Shown: piece after piece, positions 27,206-39,038 of the stretch
Layout: each line of letters starts with the position of its first letter
Numbering within the stretch: the first letter of the stretch is position 1
Assembly (NCBI GenBank): GCA_963920765.1
Contig: OY987246.1
Location: 7,814,501 to 7,878,500, forward strand
DNA length: 64,000 nucleotides
Reading direction: 5' to 3'
Origin: Ulota crispa
Taxonomy: Eukaryota > Streptophyta > Bryopsida > Orthotrichales > Orthotrichaceae
Program-made: the position numbers and the translations under genes
The notes under the pieces: model-generated
Database searches by the model: none
Seen by the model: the letters and a program-made list of their open reading frames with translations, nothing else
Told to the model about the DNA's origin: nothing

Positions 27206-27634
27206 AGTAACCTTTTGCAAAACTGATCCTTACACCCGATATTCTCCCCAAAACGTCCATGAGAACATTTTTTGTTCTTTGGCCCTGAAAAAGCATTTTG
27301 TACAACAAAAAAAAAGAGTTTTTCATCTTTTTTTTTTTCAAAGTGACTGTAAACATACGATCCATCATAATAGAAGGCAAATAACAATCTTATCATATAT
27401 ACTCATACTTTTAGGTAACCCAATTTGTGAGAAAACTCAAAATCACGGTGTTAAGTCCCAAGCTGCCCTTATTGCAATTTTCATGAGGTTGGCATACACT
27501 ATCAACTTTTGAAACTTTTAGAAGCAATATTATTGGTGCCCATCAATCAAAACATTGCTAAAGCTACAATACAAACAATGTTGAAGCTACAGTATGGGCA
27601 AGCCACGACCACCCACTGGACATTTAAGGGTTAA
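27206..27634. other. Spacer between repeats
   Basis: No gene recognised; short frames at 27279-27512 have no domain. An AAGGGTTAA motif immediately left of P7 (27627-27634) resembles the decayed right end of another TTAA element abutting P7. Confidence 0.35.
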
Positions 27635-28133
27635 CCCCTAAAGACCCAAGCCATTTTTCTAAAAATCATCAAAAAATTGTCACGTTTAGGGGAATGAGTA
27701 GAAAGGTAGGAAAATAAGTTTAGTTGGAAATCTAACTTTAGGATCTTGCCAGACTATGGGAGGTATTTGTGCAAAACAAGACTTAGCTCATTTGAGATGT
27801 AGAGTGATATATTGACATTTGAAGTGTAGAAAAAAAAAATCTTCTTGCCTGCAAATTTTAGAAGCCTTTGACCACTCTTATAAAAAAAAAAGCCACTCTA
27901 CAAAAAATTGAGGTTTAATTGCTCCATGTAAAATACTAAGTTAGGTATGTAAAGGAGAATTTTCAAATCAATTGGAGGTGTACAACACACTTCAAAAAAT
28001 CTTTGAATGCTGGACAGTCATGAAGTTTGCAAATACACTAGGCAAAACTGGAGGTTTTTTGTAGAATTCAAAAATTCAAATCACATTGATTGAAATGGTA
28101 AAAATCATGGAATTTTAGCCCACTACAACTTGG

Positions 28134-28180
<47 letters not shown>

Positions 28181-28773
28181 CCTCTCAAAGGATGAAAATA
28201 CCAAATTTTACAAGGGGCAAAAGGAATGGAGGGTTAGGAGTCCCCCAAGACAGGCTCGGCTTCCACTCCACTCCACTTTACCTATTGTAAGTGTTAACAC
28301 CTTGTGCCAGTAAGAGTTGACACTGTTTAGAATCAACACCCACTTATAAAAAAGAGGCCCTCCTTGAATTGCTCCTTCTCCTGTACTTTTGGAAATCTAT
28401 GTCTGTTAAAGAATCCCAAGACCCCAGTTTGGATGAAAAGTGGAGAGTTTGAGTGCAACTATGAGTTGCATTCCATGTATGTAAGTTGCGCCTTTTACAT
28501 TTTTTTTATTTAACAAGTTGCACCTTTTATGTATTCTATTGTTGCACCTTTTACATTTTCTGTTTAGTGCCTCCGTTGGTACAATGGGTACATAAACTAG
28601 TTCTTTCATAATTTTTTCATCAAATGTTGGGATAAAGAAAAAAAAAGATGCTATTGTAGGTCTTTGAAATCCTCAATTCCACACCATCTATAAAAGCCAC
28701 AAAAAATCACACAAACTAGTTTAGTTGCACATACGTGCCCGGTCCCTTGAAGGGACACTTGGGGCTTTAGGGG
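27635..28773. mobile_element. TTAA-flanked MITE P7 (1139 bp)
   Basis: TTAA at 27631-27634 and 28774-28777. Ends CCCCTAAAGACCCAAGCC and TTGGGGCTTTAGGGG. Reverse orientation relative to P3. Contains a poly(A)-(AC)n tract at 28139-28177 and an extra non-family segment (28240-28600) with repeated TTGCACCTTTTA. Confidence 0.85.
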
Positions 28774-29191
28774 TTAATTGGGTTGCTTTTCAATTTTGGT
28801 TGATTTACACCCACTGAAGTACCTCATTACAAGAGATTTGGACCCCCAAAGAGGTCCCTTCCTCCAAATCCATGGGAACTTTGGTAACACCTTCCACATG
28901 GGCAGTCTACCGCAGTATGACATGGCATTGAGGCAACCACCTCAAAAAGTACTATTTTATTGAAAAAAACCAATAATATAAAAAAAAAATCCTAAAAGTC
29001 CTTTAAAAATTTTACTTTTTTCTAAGACTTTTTTTTTAATTTTTTAATTTGTTTTAATTAATTTTTTCTGACAACCAGCGGGGGCTGGTTCCCATCATCG
29101 GGAACAGCCAAACTCACAGCCCCTTCTTGGGTCCAAATCTCTCCTAATGTGGTAAAAAATGAATTGCTTTTTCCACAAGTTTGAACATGTA
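28774..29191. other. Spacer, nothing recognised
   Basis: No gene or paired repeat was recognised apart from AT-rich tracts (29025-29070) and one GC-rich patch (CAACCAGCGGGGGCTGGTTC) near 29073 that can form a short hairpin. Confidence 0.35.
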
Positions 29192-29578
29192 AGGTAGGCG
29201 CACACATAAGCTTGGAAATAAGGATTTTGGAGTAGGTAAAAAAATTGACTAACTTTGAAAAAAATACTGTAAGTTAGGAAGTGGAATCCAAAAATATTGA
29301 CATCAATTTCAAGGTTCCAACTGCAAGCATTTGTTCACATAGGTTTTTTTAAAGTTCAAAATCATTGAAATTGTAAAAACCATGTGTAAGAGATGCTAAA
29401 AACAAGACTTTTTGGTTCTTAAATAGTGAGATGGATACTCAAAACCGTCATGCCAATCGCACACAACCATCATTTTGTTACCCATAACTATCACTTAAGT
29501 ATCCATAACCATTTACTTTTCTCCTAACATTGGCAGTGACTCTCATGGGGACTGTGACACCCATGGGTGCTCCTACCT
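29192..29578. mobile_element. 387-bp TA-flanked MITE, AGGTAG family
   Basis: TA at 29190-29191 and 29579-29580. Starts AGGTAGGCGCACACATA and ends CATGGGTGCTCCTACCT. It is the inverse of the copy at 3265-3652 and nearly the same length. Its subterminal AAATAAGGATTTTGGAG matches AATAAGGATTTTGAGATG of the 4.2-kb element's right end (reverse strand). Confidence 0.82.
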
Positions 29579-30318
29579 TATGTGGGTTTGTTACAAGAGG
29601 ATATGAAGTTTGGGTTTATGAATTGGGCTGCTTTTAACGATTTCCGGTAATCGAGTTTATAGCAAAAGAAGTGAATAATTTCATGCAGAAGTAGTCTAAA
29701 TGTCAAGCAAATAGGGTGGGGCAACCTAATGAACCTATCTGGTTACAATTCCTTGCCCAATTTTACATTTTTTAACATAATGAATATGCAGTTTATACAT
29801 ATGGTATTGATAAGACTTACATTTTAAGAGAGTGAGGAATTCTCTTTCATTTATATAAAATTTCCAACAAAGTTCAAAACCGTTTAATGATTTGAACCAT
29901 GATCATTTTCTTGTCCAAATATGTTGGCATATGATGTGGAAATAATGTTGGCAAAATGAATCTAGTCCAAAATTGTGTGTAAGGTCCGTGCTAAAACAAT
30001 TTTGAACTCACAGTGAGGTGTATTTACCTTGAATGACTAATAAGAAATTATTAAATTGTCTTTGCATTGTAACTGATTAAAATTTATTATGGTAAGCTGT
30101 ATAGGTGGGATAAACAAGTGATTTATCTCCTAACCCAAACTTTTTGATGTTGATAAATTTTCCTTACAATTATGCATAAAAATGTTTTTGTTTTCAAATT
30201 TGGTTGATGCTCTAAAAATGATAGTTTTGAAGAGGTTTTGGTGAAAACTTTACTTGGTCCTTTAAGGGTTAAGTGTAACACACGTCACTCTTGTAGACTA
30301 TATGGACCAAGACCTTAG
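29579..30318. other. Spacer with a solitary TTAA-element right end
   Basis: Bases 30186-30268 (GGTTGATGCTCTAAAAATG to CTTGGTCCTTTAAGGG, then TTAA at 30269) match the right end of P1, but no left end was found. Probably a truncated ninth copy (P8). The rest is AT-rich and unannotated. Confidence 0.5.
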
Positions 30319-31217
30319 CCCCTAAACTACCAAGGCCATTTTTTGCCAAAAACCACTCAAAATTGTCCCTATTGCTACGTTCATCTTAAATTACAACAAA
30401 ATGTTTTTCTTGAAAACTGAACCATAGGATCTTGTAATGCACTTGTAGAAGAAGAAGCCATAAATTTTTTGTGACATTTGACCATACGGATTGAAATTTA
30501 TGAGCATTTCAAGGAATTTTATTTATTTATTTATTTATTTTTTCATTGAGCCCAATAATTTCAGATGGCTTTGACTGACATTTGCTGATATTTTTTTGAC
30601 TACAGACCTCAAAGTTCTAATTTTATCTTATAGGCAATCCAATTAGACATACGTATACCAATTTTCAAGGCAGTCAAAGACACGGAACACATCCTAAAAA
30701 ATATTGCAATGCCACTATATGACAAGTTTTGCAAATACACTATGACATTTTGAGTGAAGTTTCCCACCACAAGTTTCTAGATATGAAAAATCCAAACAGT
30801 GTATTTGGAGATGAACATACATGTACTTCATATGTCAAAAAAATAAAAAGTTAAATAACTCTAAAACTCTAAAATTTAGAAGCTCCCAAAGCCCAATTTG
30901 ACTTCCTAATTGGAAATGAAAAGGGAATAATGGGGGCCACCAAAGCAACAGGTGGCAACCCCTCCTTGCTCTCCTTGGCCCCTACTCCAAAGTCAATATC
31001 TTCTCCCTTGCCCAAAATACCCCTTGAACTGCTTTTGGCCAAAAAAACTCATAACTTGTGAACCGTGTAACATAATCACATGATTTTTTGCATCCCACAA
31101 ACCTTATAGATTCCTACACACTTGTAAAAAGCTTCAAAAAATCATGTAAAAAATTGAGGTCATACGAGCCTACCCAAAATCCCGAAAGACCCCGCGTGGA
31201 CTTTGGGGCTTTAGGGG
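30319..31217. mobile_element. TTAA-flanked MITE P9 (899 bp)
   Basis: Left end CCCCTAAACTACCAAGGCC after TTAG (one change from TTAA). Right end ACTTTGGGGCTTTAGGGG before TTAA at 31218-31221. The interior differs from the P3 subfamily. Confidence 0.8.
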
Positions 31218-31838
31218 TTAAAACGCAAGTTTATATTTCTTCCCCCGTTTTGCGAACTGAAACTTCATTTGTATGATAAGTTACTGATATTGTACTTCAA
31301 GTATTTTCATCCATTTAAATTTTCTTAATTTAATTTGATTGATTCCTTCGACCATCGATATAATGAATAGATGAGAAATCTCTTAATACTTCTGAGAAAA
31401 GTAGTTATTTCCTAAAATTTCCCCTTTTCTTGACTTGACTAGCTAATGGATAATCAAGTTCTGGAGCCTTACAACTTTGTAACGCGAGATTTTTTGTTGC
31501 CTTTTCCATTGGGTTTATTATCAAAGAATTATGATCTTTCATAGTTGTAGTTTGACAAAATTTGATTCTTCAAGATTTTTCATAGGGCTAGTAAATTGTT
31601 CTCATACAAGTACCAAACGTGTGGTCAATAAATGTGCAACTCGTGGAACTAATTGCTTGAATAACAACTACTTATCAACTTGATAGCTGGGAAACGTATG
31701 TTCTAAGAGATTCCCTCTGTCCCTCTAAAAAGATCCAAATCAGATACATTTCTTGTACCGCTAAAAAGCTCCTTTTTGCTAATTTCAAATGCTGAAAAAG
31801 CATTTGTTACATTGAATGATCTCATGGGGGCAAGTTAA
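31218..31838. other. AT-rich spacer
   Basis: No gene, RNA or paired repeat recognised. Confidence 0.35.
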
Positions 31839-32487
31839 CCCCTCAAGGCCCATGCTCTTTCCGGAATATTTCAGAATCTATTCTTGAACAAACAAAATGT
31901 CAACATTTTGATAGCTTGCATTAGTTTTTTTAAAATTGTAACCATACAAATTCAAACTAGATAAGTTAGAAATCACATAGGAAAAGAAAACACAACAATA
32001 TATCTTATGGATTGAAAGATTATAACATTCGATCAAGAGGGTGTTAAAATTCTGAAAGTGATTTGAGGTTTTTCAATCCTCTTTTCACATCTCAAATTTA
32101 AAATTGAGGATACCAAAAAAATATGAGTATGTAAAGTACAACATGTGTAACCCTAATCAATTTATGGCTTCTTAAAATCTACTCTACAGCTTTTTAAATT
32201 GAGTTTTTAATGTGATTGTTTCTCCAAGTTCTAGTGTACTTTAGGCTCATTTCCAAGAGCTCTCAACACTAAAAAGTGAAGATTTGCAATGGAGACCCTT
32301 GCACAAAATCTTAAATAGAAAAATCATAATTAGTCATTTTCAAAATCAGACTTTTGATACTAAAACAAGACTTCAACAAGAACTTTTAAAAAATTGAAAA
32401 AATCATTATAATTAATCATGAAGTAAATTTAGGCATCCCTTTTACAAACAAGGAAGGACAGTTTTGGTCCCTTTGGGCCTTGAGGGA
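31839..32487. mobile_element. TTAA-flanked MITE P10 (649 bp subfamily)
   Basis: Ends CCCCTCAAGGCCCATG and TTTGGGCCTTGAGGGA, flanked by TTAA (31835-31838, 32488-32491). The interior (GCTCTCAACACTAAAAAGTG and others) is the inverted counterpart of P11 and P16. Confidence 0.85.
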
Positions 32488-32908
32488 TTAAGCAATTAAA
32501 GGGCATTCCTCTCCTGACAAGTTTGGCCTTGCCCATATGAGGTACCATTGTTGCTACTAATGTATAAATCATCAATAATGAGGAGCTGGCAGCATGCAAA
32601 AATATGGTACTTTTTGCATGGCATTTGGGTGCCCAAACGGTAACATGAAAGCTAGAGATTTTGCATACATTTGGTAGATGGTATATTGATTCTAGAATTC
32701 ATAAGTCACTAATACAAAGAACACCATATTTGTTAAATAGGGAAAAAGAGTACATTTTGGGACTTCTAAAGGTTTTAGATGATCACCTAAAACCAAGCTT
32801 GCAGTATTTTTTTGGTACACGTGCCCTCACTTGAGAGGAGGAATTTGCAAGGGAAAAAAAATATCTTAGTGGCTGAGACTAAATCTGATACCTTCAAATC
32901 TAGTTTAA

Positions 32909-33553
32909 CCCCTAAATGCCCAAGGCACCACATTTTGGTGTCAACAATATTTTGAAGTTCTATAAAACCTAGTTAAGTTGCTATTTTTAGGATTTAGTAT
33001 TTTAGAATTATTATTTTTGAAGTCTAGTTTTAGGATCAAAAACCGGATTTTGAAAGTTATAGATTGTGAATTTTCTATTCAAGATTTTGTGCAAGGGTGT
33101 CCATTGCAATCTTGACTTTTTTAGTGTTGAGAGCTCATGAAAATGAGCCTCAAATACACTAGATCTTGGAGAAAAATTCACACTAAAATTTCATTTTAAG
33201 AAATTGTAAAAGAGATTTTGAAAAGCCATAAAAGGATTGGAGTTATGTATGTTATGTCCTTTAACCTCATATTTTTTGGTGATTAACATTTTAGATTTGA
33301 CATGTGAAAAGTGGACTGAAAGACTTGAAGTCATTTTTGCAGTTTTAGCACCCTCTTGATCAAACATTATAATCTTTCAACCCATTAGTGATATTGTTGT
33401 GTTTTCTTTTCCTATGTAATGTCTAACATATCTGGTTTTAATTTGTACGGTTACAGTTTAAAAAAATTAATACAATTTATCAAAATGTTAGTTTTTTGTT
33501 TAGTTTAGAGAAAATTCCTAGAAGCCCAGAAAAGGCCTTAAACATTTAGGGGT
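32909..33553. mobile_element. TTAA-flanked MITE P11 (645 bp subfamily)
   Basis: TTAA at 32905-32908 and 33554-33557. Ends CCCCTAAATGCCCAAGGC and CCTTAAACATTTAGGGGT. Opposite orientation to P10 and the same to P16. Confidence 0.85.
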
Positions 33554-34595
33554 TTAAGGTAACTTTTTGGGTTTAAGGTGGAGTACAAAATGATACCTCC
33601 ATTTTTTCCAATTTAACGAATATGGTGTTAAAGATTAAAAACACAATTACTCCTTTGCAAGGAAGATTCTTGGACGTTTTTACAGGGACAGTGGGACGGT
33701 AGTTACGAAGGTGGACAAGAAGTGAATGCAAAGAATGCAAGAAATGTTCTTATAATATGTATATGTATTCATTTGAATCTCATTTTTATCCTTTTTGTGT
33801 TGTTTTCCAAATCATATATGTACTTGATGCTTACTTGCCTATTATGGCTTTGTACAATTTAAACGCATTTGGGTAGCTTCTCCATAAATTTAGGGAATTC
33901 AGGATACAGTCCCATTAAAAAAAAATGTGTTTATTATTTGAGTAATTTTATTATTTTGGTTTTTCTTTTTCTTTTCTGTTTTGACAAGAAGACTCATAAG
34001 AAGAATCATTGTGTAAAGCTCTTTTCAGCATAAAAGTATATGAGTGATTTATCCTAGTGGTTGTATTGCTAGGAAAACAACTACATTGGTCTCACCTATA
34101 CAAATTTGAGCCACAAAAAGGTACCAAATAATTTAGGGTTGAAGTTATTGGCTAAGAAACAAACAAAAAACAAACATAATAGTACTTACAAAGGCAACTT
34201 CAAGTTAGGAGTTGAGGCCAGTTTGAATTTCCAGCATGTTCCAATCCTTGTCATTTTTGAGCTCAGGTATAAAATCAAATATAAGGCTTTTACACTTGGA
34301 AGCCAACATTTAAAGAATTAATCTAGGTCCAAGGAAAAGATTTCAAAAATCTTGGCCAAGATTTTGAAATTATTTTAATATTCAGAAGACAATATCTGAA
34401 CACTATCCCAAGATCAAGAATTGGGTTCACCAAAATAGAAAATCAATTTGTGATCTTGTGACCATTGCCAAATTTCATTAAACGACAATTGTTTTAATGA
34501 AATTTGGTTTTTTTGGAAAAATCAACAATGATGCATCTAATACAACTGTTGATCTATTTTTGAAATTTCAGTTGCTCTAGTTGGGCTCGGTTTAT
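33554..34595. other. AT-rich spacer
   Basis: No gene recognised. Contains a small palindrome (CCAAATTTCATTAAAACGA-like against TCGTTTTAATGAAATTTGG) near 34468-34508. The frame 34106-34321 has no domain. Confidence 0.35.
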
Positions 34596-34756
34596 TGCAC
34601 AGACGTGTTTGTGGGACTAGGGTGGAAAAGTTCCAATTTTTCACCCAGTAAGAGTTTAGAAATTCACCATCATGGGATTGGATTTGGGAAATTTGAGCTC
34701 ATATTTGGATTTAGGAACCTTAATTTGGTTTGAAACCATAGTTGAGAATAAAACTA

Positions 34757-35479
34757 GGGAATTGATATAGGCACACCCGTTGTTTGTTGAGAAAATTTCA
34801 TGGATACCCCTGAAGTTTGCAGTATTTTCATAGATATCCTTGCTTTTTTAGAAATATCACAAATATCCTTGGACCAAAAAAATTAGCCGTTTGTTTTGTT
34901 ATGCATGTCATTTCTTTCTCCCATAGTGCACATATTACTTCTTTTTTGTTATGCATGCGCACAAAGGAAGAAGGGAAGTGGCATGCACAAAAAACAAATG
35001 CCTAAATGTTTTGGTCCAAGGATATTTGTGATATTTCTGAAAAAGCAAGGATATCTATGAAAATATTGCAAACTTCAGGGATTCCCTTGGTTGTTATGTG
35101 GACAATGGGGGAGGAGGAGGGGGGAGTTTTAAATAATTCCCATTAGAAAGTTGAATTTGAAAAATTTGAATTTGCATTTGGATTTAAAGACCTTGACTTA
35201 GTCTAGAACCACATAGGAGGTTGCATTTGAACAACACTTAGTGGAAAAGCTTAGCTAGGGGTCATATTATTACTTTACCCTTGTTTGTCATAAAAGCTAG
35301 GCTTTTCCATTGGGCTTTATTCAAATGTAATCTCCTTTGTGGTTCTAGACTGTGTCAAGGTCTCTAAGTCCAAATGTGAATTCAAAATTTCCAAATTCAA
35401 CTTGTTGATGATAAATATCTAAAATATACCCCCCTTTGTGTCCATATAACAAACCCTGGATGTGTCCATATCAATTCCC
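34757..35479. mobile_element. Family A MITE nested in C1, containing a family B MITE
   Basis: GGGAATTGATATAGGCACAC to CCATATCAATTCCC. Flanks TAAAACTA (34749-34756) and TAAAACCA (35480-35487) suggest an 8-bp duplication with one change. Without the nested family B insert it is about 417 bp, matching other family A copies (410-414 bp). Confidence 0.8.
34789..35085. mobile_element. Mutator-like MITE, family B, nested in family A
   Basis: Starts GAGAAAATTTCATGGATACC and ends CTTCAGGGATTCCC (slightly shortened end). 9-bp flanks TTGTTTGTT (34780-34788) and TTGGTTGTT (35086-35094), 8 of 9 identical. Confidence 0.8.
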
Positions 35480-35533
35480 TAAAACCAACCATCTCCACAT
35501 GCAAATTTTTATCTTTACCTTTATTTGTAAAAA

Positions 35534-35843
35534 GGGAAAATTTCATGGATACCCCTGAAGTTTGCCATGTTTTCACAAATACCTTGCTTTTTCAAAAATT
35601 TCACATATACCCTTGGACCAAAATTTTCAAGTCTTTGTTTTGTTGTGCATGTCACTTCTTTATCCCTTTGTGCGCACATTACTTCTTTCTTGTTATGCGT
35701 GCACACAAAGGAAGAAGGGAAGTGACATGCACAATAAAACAAACATCTGAAATTTTTGATCCAAGAATACTTGTGAAATTTCTGAAAAAATAGGGGTATC
35801 TATGAAAACATGGCAAACTTCACGGGTATCCATGAAATTTCCC
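35534..35843. mobile_element. Mutator-like MITE, family B, intact (310 bp)
   Basis: Termini GGGAAAATTTCATGGATACC / GGTATCCATGAAATTTCCC with arms of about 140 bp. Perfect 9-bp target duplication TTGTAAAAA (35525-35533, 35844-35852). A 9-bp duplication and GG-initial termini are hallmarks of Mutator-like elements. The arms contain an inverted GTGCGCAC/ GTGCACAC core. The open frames across it are repeat artefacts. Confidence 0.9.
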
Positions 35844-35902
35844 TTGTAAAAAAAAAGGTTGATTTTTGTTTTCCTTGATCGCACAAACATGTATGTGCAG
35901 TA

Positions 35903-36769
35903 CAGTAACAGTTAGTAATGATAGGTAGAACCTGTTTTGGCATTTCAAAGAAGTTTGTATACCAAAAATTGTAAAGGTCATTTTAATCTCATATTTTTGG
36001 TATGTGATTTTCATGCAATTCCAATGGATCATACCAAATCTTGGTTACTAAAAATCAAAATCCTATTTTTGGTAAGTTGTTTTGTGTCAAAATCACTGTT
36101 TTACAAGAAAGTTGATTGAGACACATTGGTGATGAATTTTTGAGATTTGATTGCATGGATATTTAGGAGACATTCATACACACATCTTTCCATTTAGCAA
36201 ACATCTTCAAAAAGTTCAAAATTCCATCAATAGAGGTTTTTATGCTGCAATGATCATGACCAAATTTTGTAAAATAAATATCTCCATTTTTTAATTAGCT
36301 TTTGGCAAAATGAACATATCATCATGTTCAAAGGTATAGAATCAATCATAATATATGAGTCAAACAGCACAATTTAATTACCATAAAGAATTATTTATTT
36401 TATTAAATTTGGTCATGATTACACCAACGTTCAAGTCTCCATTGAAGGAATTTTGAACTTTTTGAAAATGTTTGTTAGAAGGAAAAATGTGTGCATGGAT
36501 GTTTCCTACCCTTGCATAAAATCAAATCTCAAAAATTCATCACCAATATGTATTAATTAACTTTCTTGTAAAACCGTGATTTTGACACAAAACAACTTAC
36601 CAAAAATAAGATTTTGATTTCTTGTAACCAAGATTTGGTGTGGTACATTGAAATTGCATGAAAATCACATACCAAAAATATGAGGTTAAAATGACCTTTA
36701 TATTGTTTGATATACAAACTTCTTTGAAATGCCAAAACAAGTTCTTCCTATCATTACTAACTGTTATTG
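35903..36769. mobile_element. 867-bp foldback element, pogo-type ends
   Basis: TA at 35901-35902 and 36770-36771. Left end CAGTAACAGTTAGTAATGAT, right end in reverse CAATAACAGTTAGTAATGAT. Arms of about 370 bp mirror each other (for example TTTTTGGTATGTGATTTTCA); loop about 130 bp. The short open frames in both arms (35937-36119, 36553-36735) are mirror translations of the same arm. Confidence 0.88.
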
Positions 36770-39038
36770 TACATTGAGCCCCCTAGTTGATCTCCTTCAT
36801 TCCTTCCCTTTCGAAATTGTCAAGGTTTGTAATTACGCCTCATTTTTTTGGCACGAGGCCTAGAGGCTCAGAGACACGAGCAAAGAGCCCCCACCATGCT
36901 CTTATTTTAACGAATGAGGCCGTTGCGGAGGACAAATGTGCTGAAATTTTGGTAGAAATGGCACCAAGTTTTGGTGGCCAAAGATGCATTTCATCATTTG
37001 CGTAGGCTTTTCTGTACAATTGCTGCACTTCCAAGGAAAGAATGTGCGGTGCTCAGATGGGTGTACCCCACCACCATCCCACGTTTCAAGGCAGTTCTTC
37101 TGTCTTTTTGACCAAATTCTGTTCATGAGAAAAAGCTCATTAATTTGGTCACCAAATGAGACAATCCATAACATTGTTAACCTTCACTAGGGTTCCCTTT
37201 TGCTCCCCCAATATGAGGATCCCTTCAGCCAATGTCATTCATGAGCTCTGTGCCATTACCAATGGAAATCTTTAACTAAACTAGAGTCCAGGTATCCAGG
37301 GGCAAATATCCCTCCAGTGGGGGGAGGAATATGATTGGGTAAATAATGATATGTTGAGGCTTGTTATTATTCCTTACTTTGAAGTGTAGCAAATTTTGAT
37401 TTCTTTTGGAAACATTTTTCTATCCCATCAGATTGATCAACCCCTTAATCCCTACAACAAATATTGCGTTTAGGTTGCTCCCATACTAATTTATTGACAT
37501 TTCACACTATTTACATACTTACCAAGACTACAATAACTTTGTTCAATAATTACTGTGATAAACAATGGAGGAAGCAACAAGAGGTTGGATGCGTCAACAA
37601 GCGCTAAAGTTAAGGACCATAGAAGTTGGAATCTTAGACAAAATCAAGAATTACTATAGCATAAAGAGAGTTGCATGCCCCTCTAGGTGGCCAAACGTGA
37701 GTCATGAGGTAACTTTGTCAAGGTAAGGCAACCTAATTTTAAAGCAACCTAAATGCACTATTTGGTGTAAGCGCCCAAGCCATCTTCACCAAAATTAGGG
37801 TTTTGGGAGACCTACAACTTTGGTGCATTATATCTAAATCATGCGGATGATTCAGAAAAAACAACCATTGAAAACAGTGGGACATTTACTTCAAAATTAA
37901 CTTGCAAAATTTGGGAACTATTAACCATGGGAGATGGGAGATTATAACATTTGATCAAACAAAATGAGATGACAAAATCTCATTTTTGACACACACTTGC
38001 TACTTATTGATTTTTACAAAATTCTAAAAGCCCCTTATTCACCTCAAAATTTGTGAGTGGCAAGATTAGATGTGAATGTACCCACATGCAAGTTATTGAA
38101 GACTGTACTTTTACAGATTTTAAGTTTTTAAGGCTTCAAAATGTTGTTATGCAAAAGATGATGATCGGCAAAGTTGATGAGGGTTACCACAATAGAGGTT
38201 TAGAATGTGCCTGAATCCTTGTTGGCCAATCTCTTGCCACCACAAAGTACACACATGGAAGCTTGCAACAAGTATTGACCTTTTGCAACCTGTAAGACGT
38301 TGCTTGCCACCTCGCCTCATGTAGTGTTCCACCAATCAAGACTCTCTGGGTGCTTGTACAATGTTTGCCTTGCCTTGCCATTACTCTACTTGCATGAACC
38401 ACTAATATACATTAATACTTGTAATTTATAAGAAGGTCAAAAATTAGATCTAATGCCTCAAATAGGCCTCTAAAATAATGTGAAGACACTTTTGGTCTTC
38501 TGAGGTGTTTAGAAGTTAACCTCCCATTGCCTAAGTGGATGAAATTGTCCCTATTTCTTGTGTATTCTGAGATCCATTAACAATGAGGGATCTACTCTTG
38601 AGGGCACTTTTGGTTGAGGTACAAACAAGAGCCCGAGCAACGAAGGATCTTGTTACATGTGCAATTGCTCTAGCGGCCTCCCAAAGGAGTTTGCAATATC
38701 CTAATGTTCAACAAGGTTTGGAGTTGCCATGGACCTTAGCAAGTCTGATTGTAGATGGAATGGAAGAATTGCAAAAAAAAACTGTTAATGATTTAGTTGC
38801 ACTTGCCATCCAAATTGATAGCGTTTAGCTACTCAAGTTTTGAAAGTTTCGTTTGAGCGGCCAATTAGGATTTTGTGTTGGGGTCATGCATTGAGCTTCC
38901 CATATGGCTTTGCAAGCAAATTGGAGACAACTTTTTTATTCAAACCTACTTGTACTATACTACTATTGCACCCTCATTGCAACCAGATTGAGAACGACCA
39001 AAGAGTGCAAGGAATGGGCAGCATGTGGCTGGGATTAA
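36770..39038. other. Spacer with unassigned GC-richer patches
   Basis: Bases 36790-37190 and 38150-38830 are GC-richer than the surroundings and hold small open frames. The frame at 38583-38828 reads like protein (RARATKDLVTCAIALAASQR) but matches nothing I recognise. A copy of the dispersed repeat of 11255 is at 37485-37615. Possible relics of older elements. Confidence 0.35.

Larger units (their letters stand above)
34596..35899. mobile_element. Family C foldback MITE (C1) with three nested insertions
   Basis: Ends TGCACAGACGTGTTTGTG and CACAAACATGTATGTGCA. Its body is split by family A (34757-35479), which itself contains family B (34789-35085), and by a second family B copy (35534-35843). 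Uninterrupted relatives are about 39979-40262 and 45918-46180. No open frame. Confidence 0.7.

Noticed and set aside
35534-35843. Hairpin as a microRNA gene
   Set aside because: The pairing is explained by terminal inverted repeats of a MITE with a 9-bp target duplication; other foldbacks here are the same.
38583-38828. 81-codon protein-like frame
   Set aside because: No domain, no clear splice sites, inside an unassigned repeat zone; mentioned only in the spacer entry.
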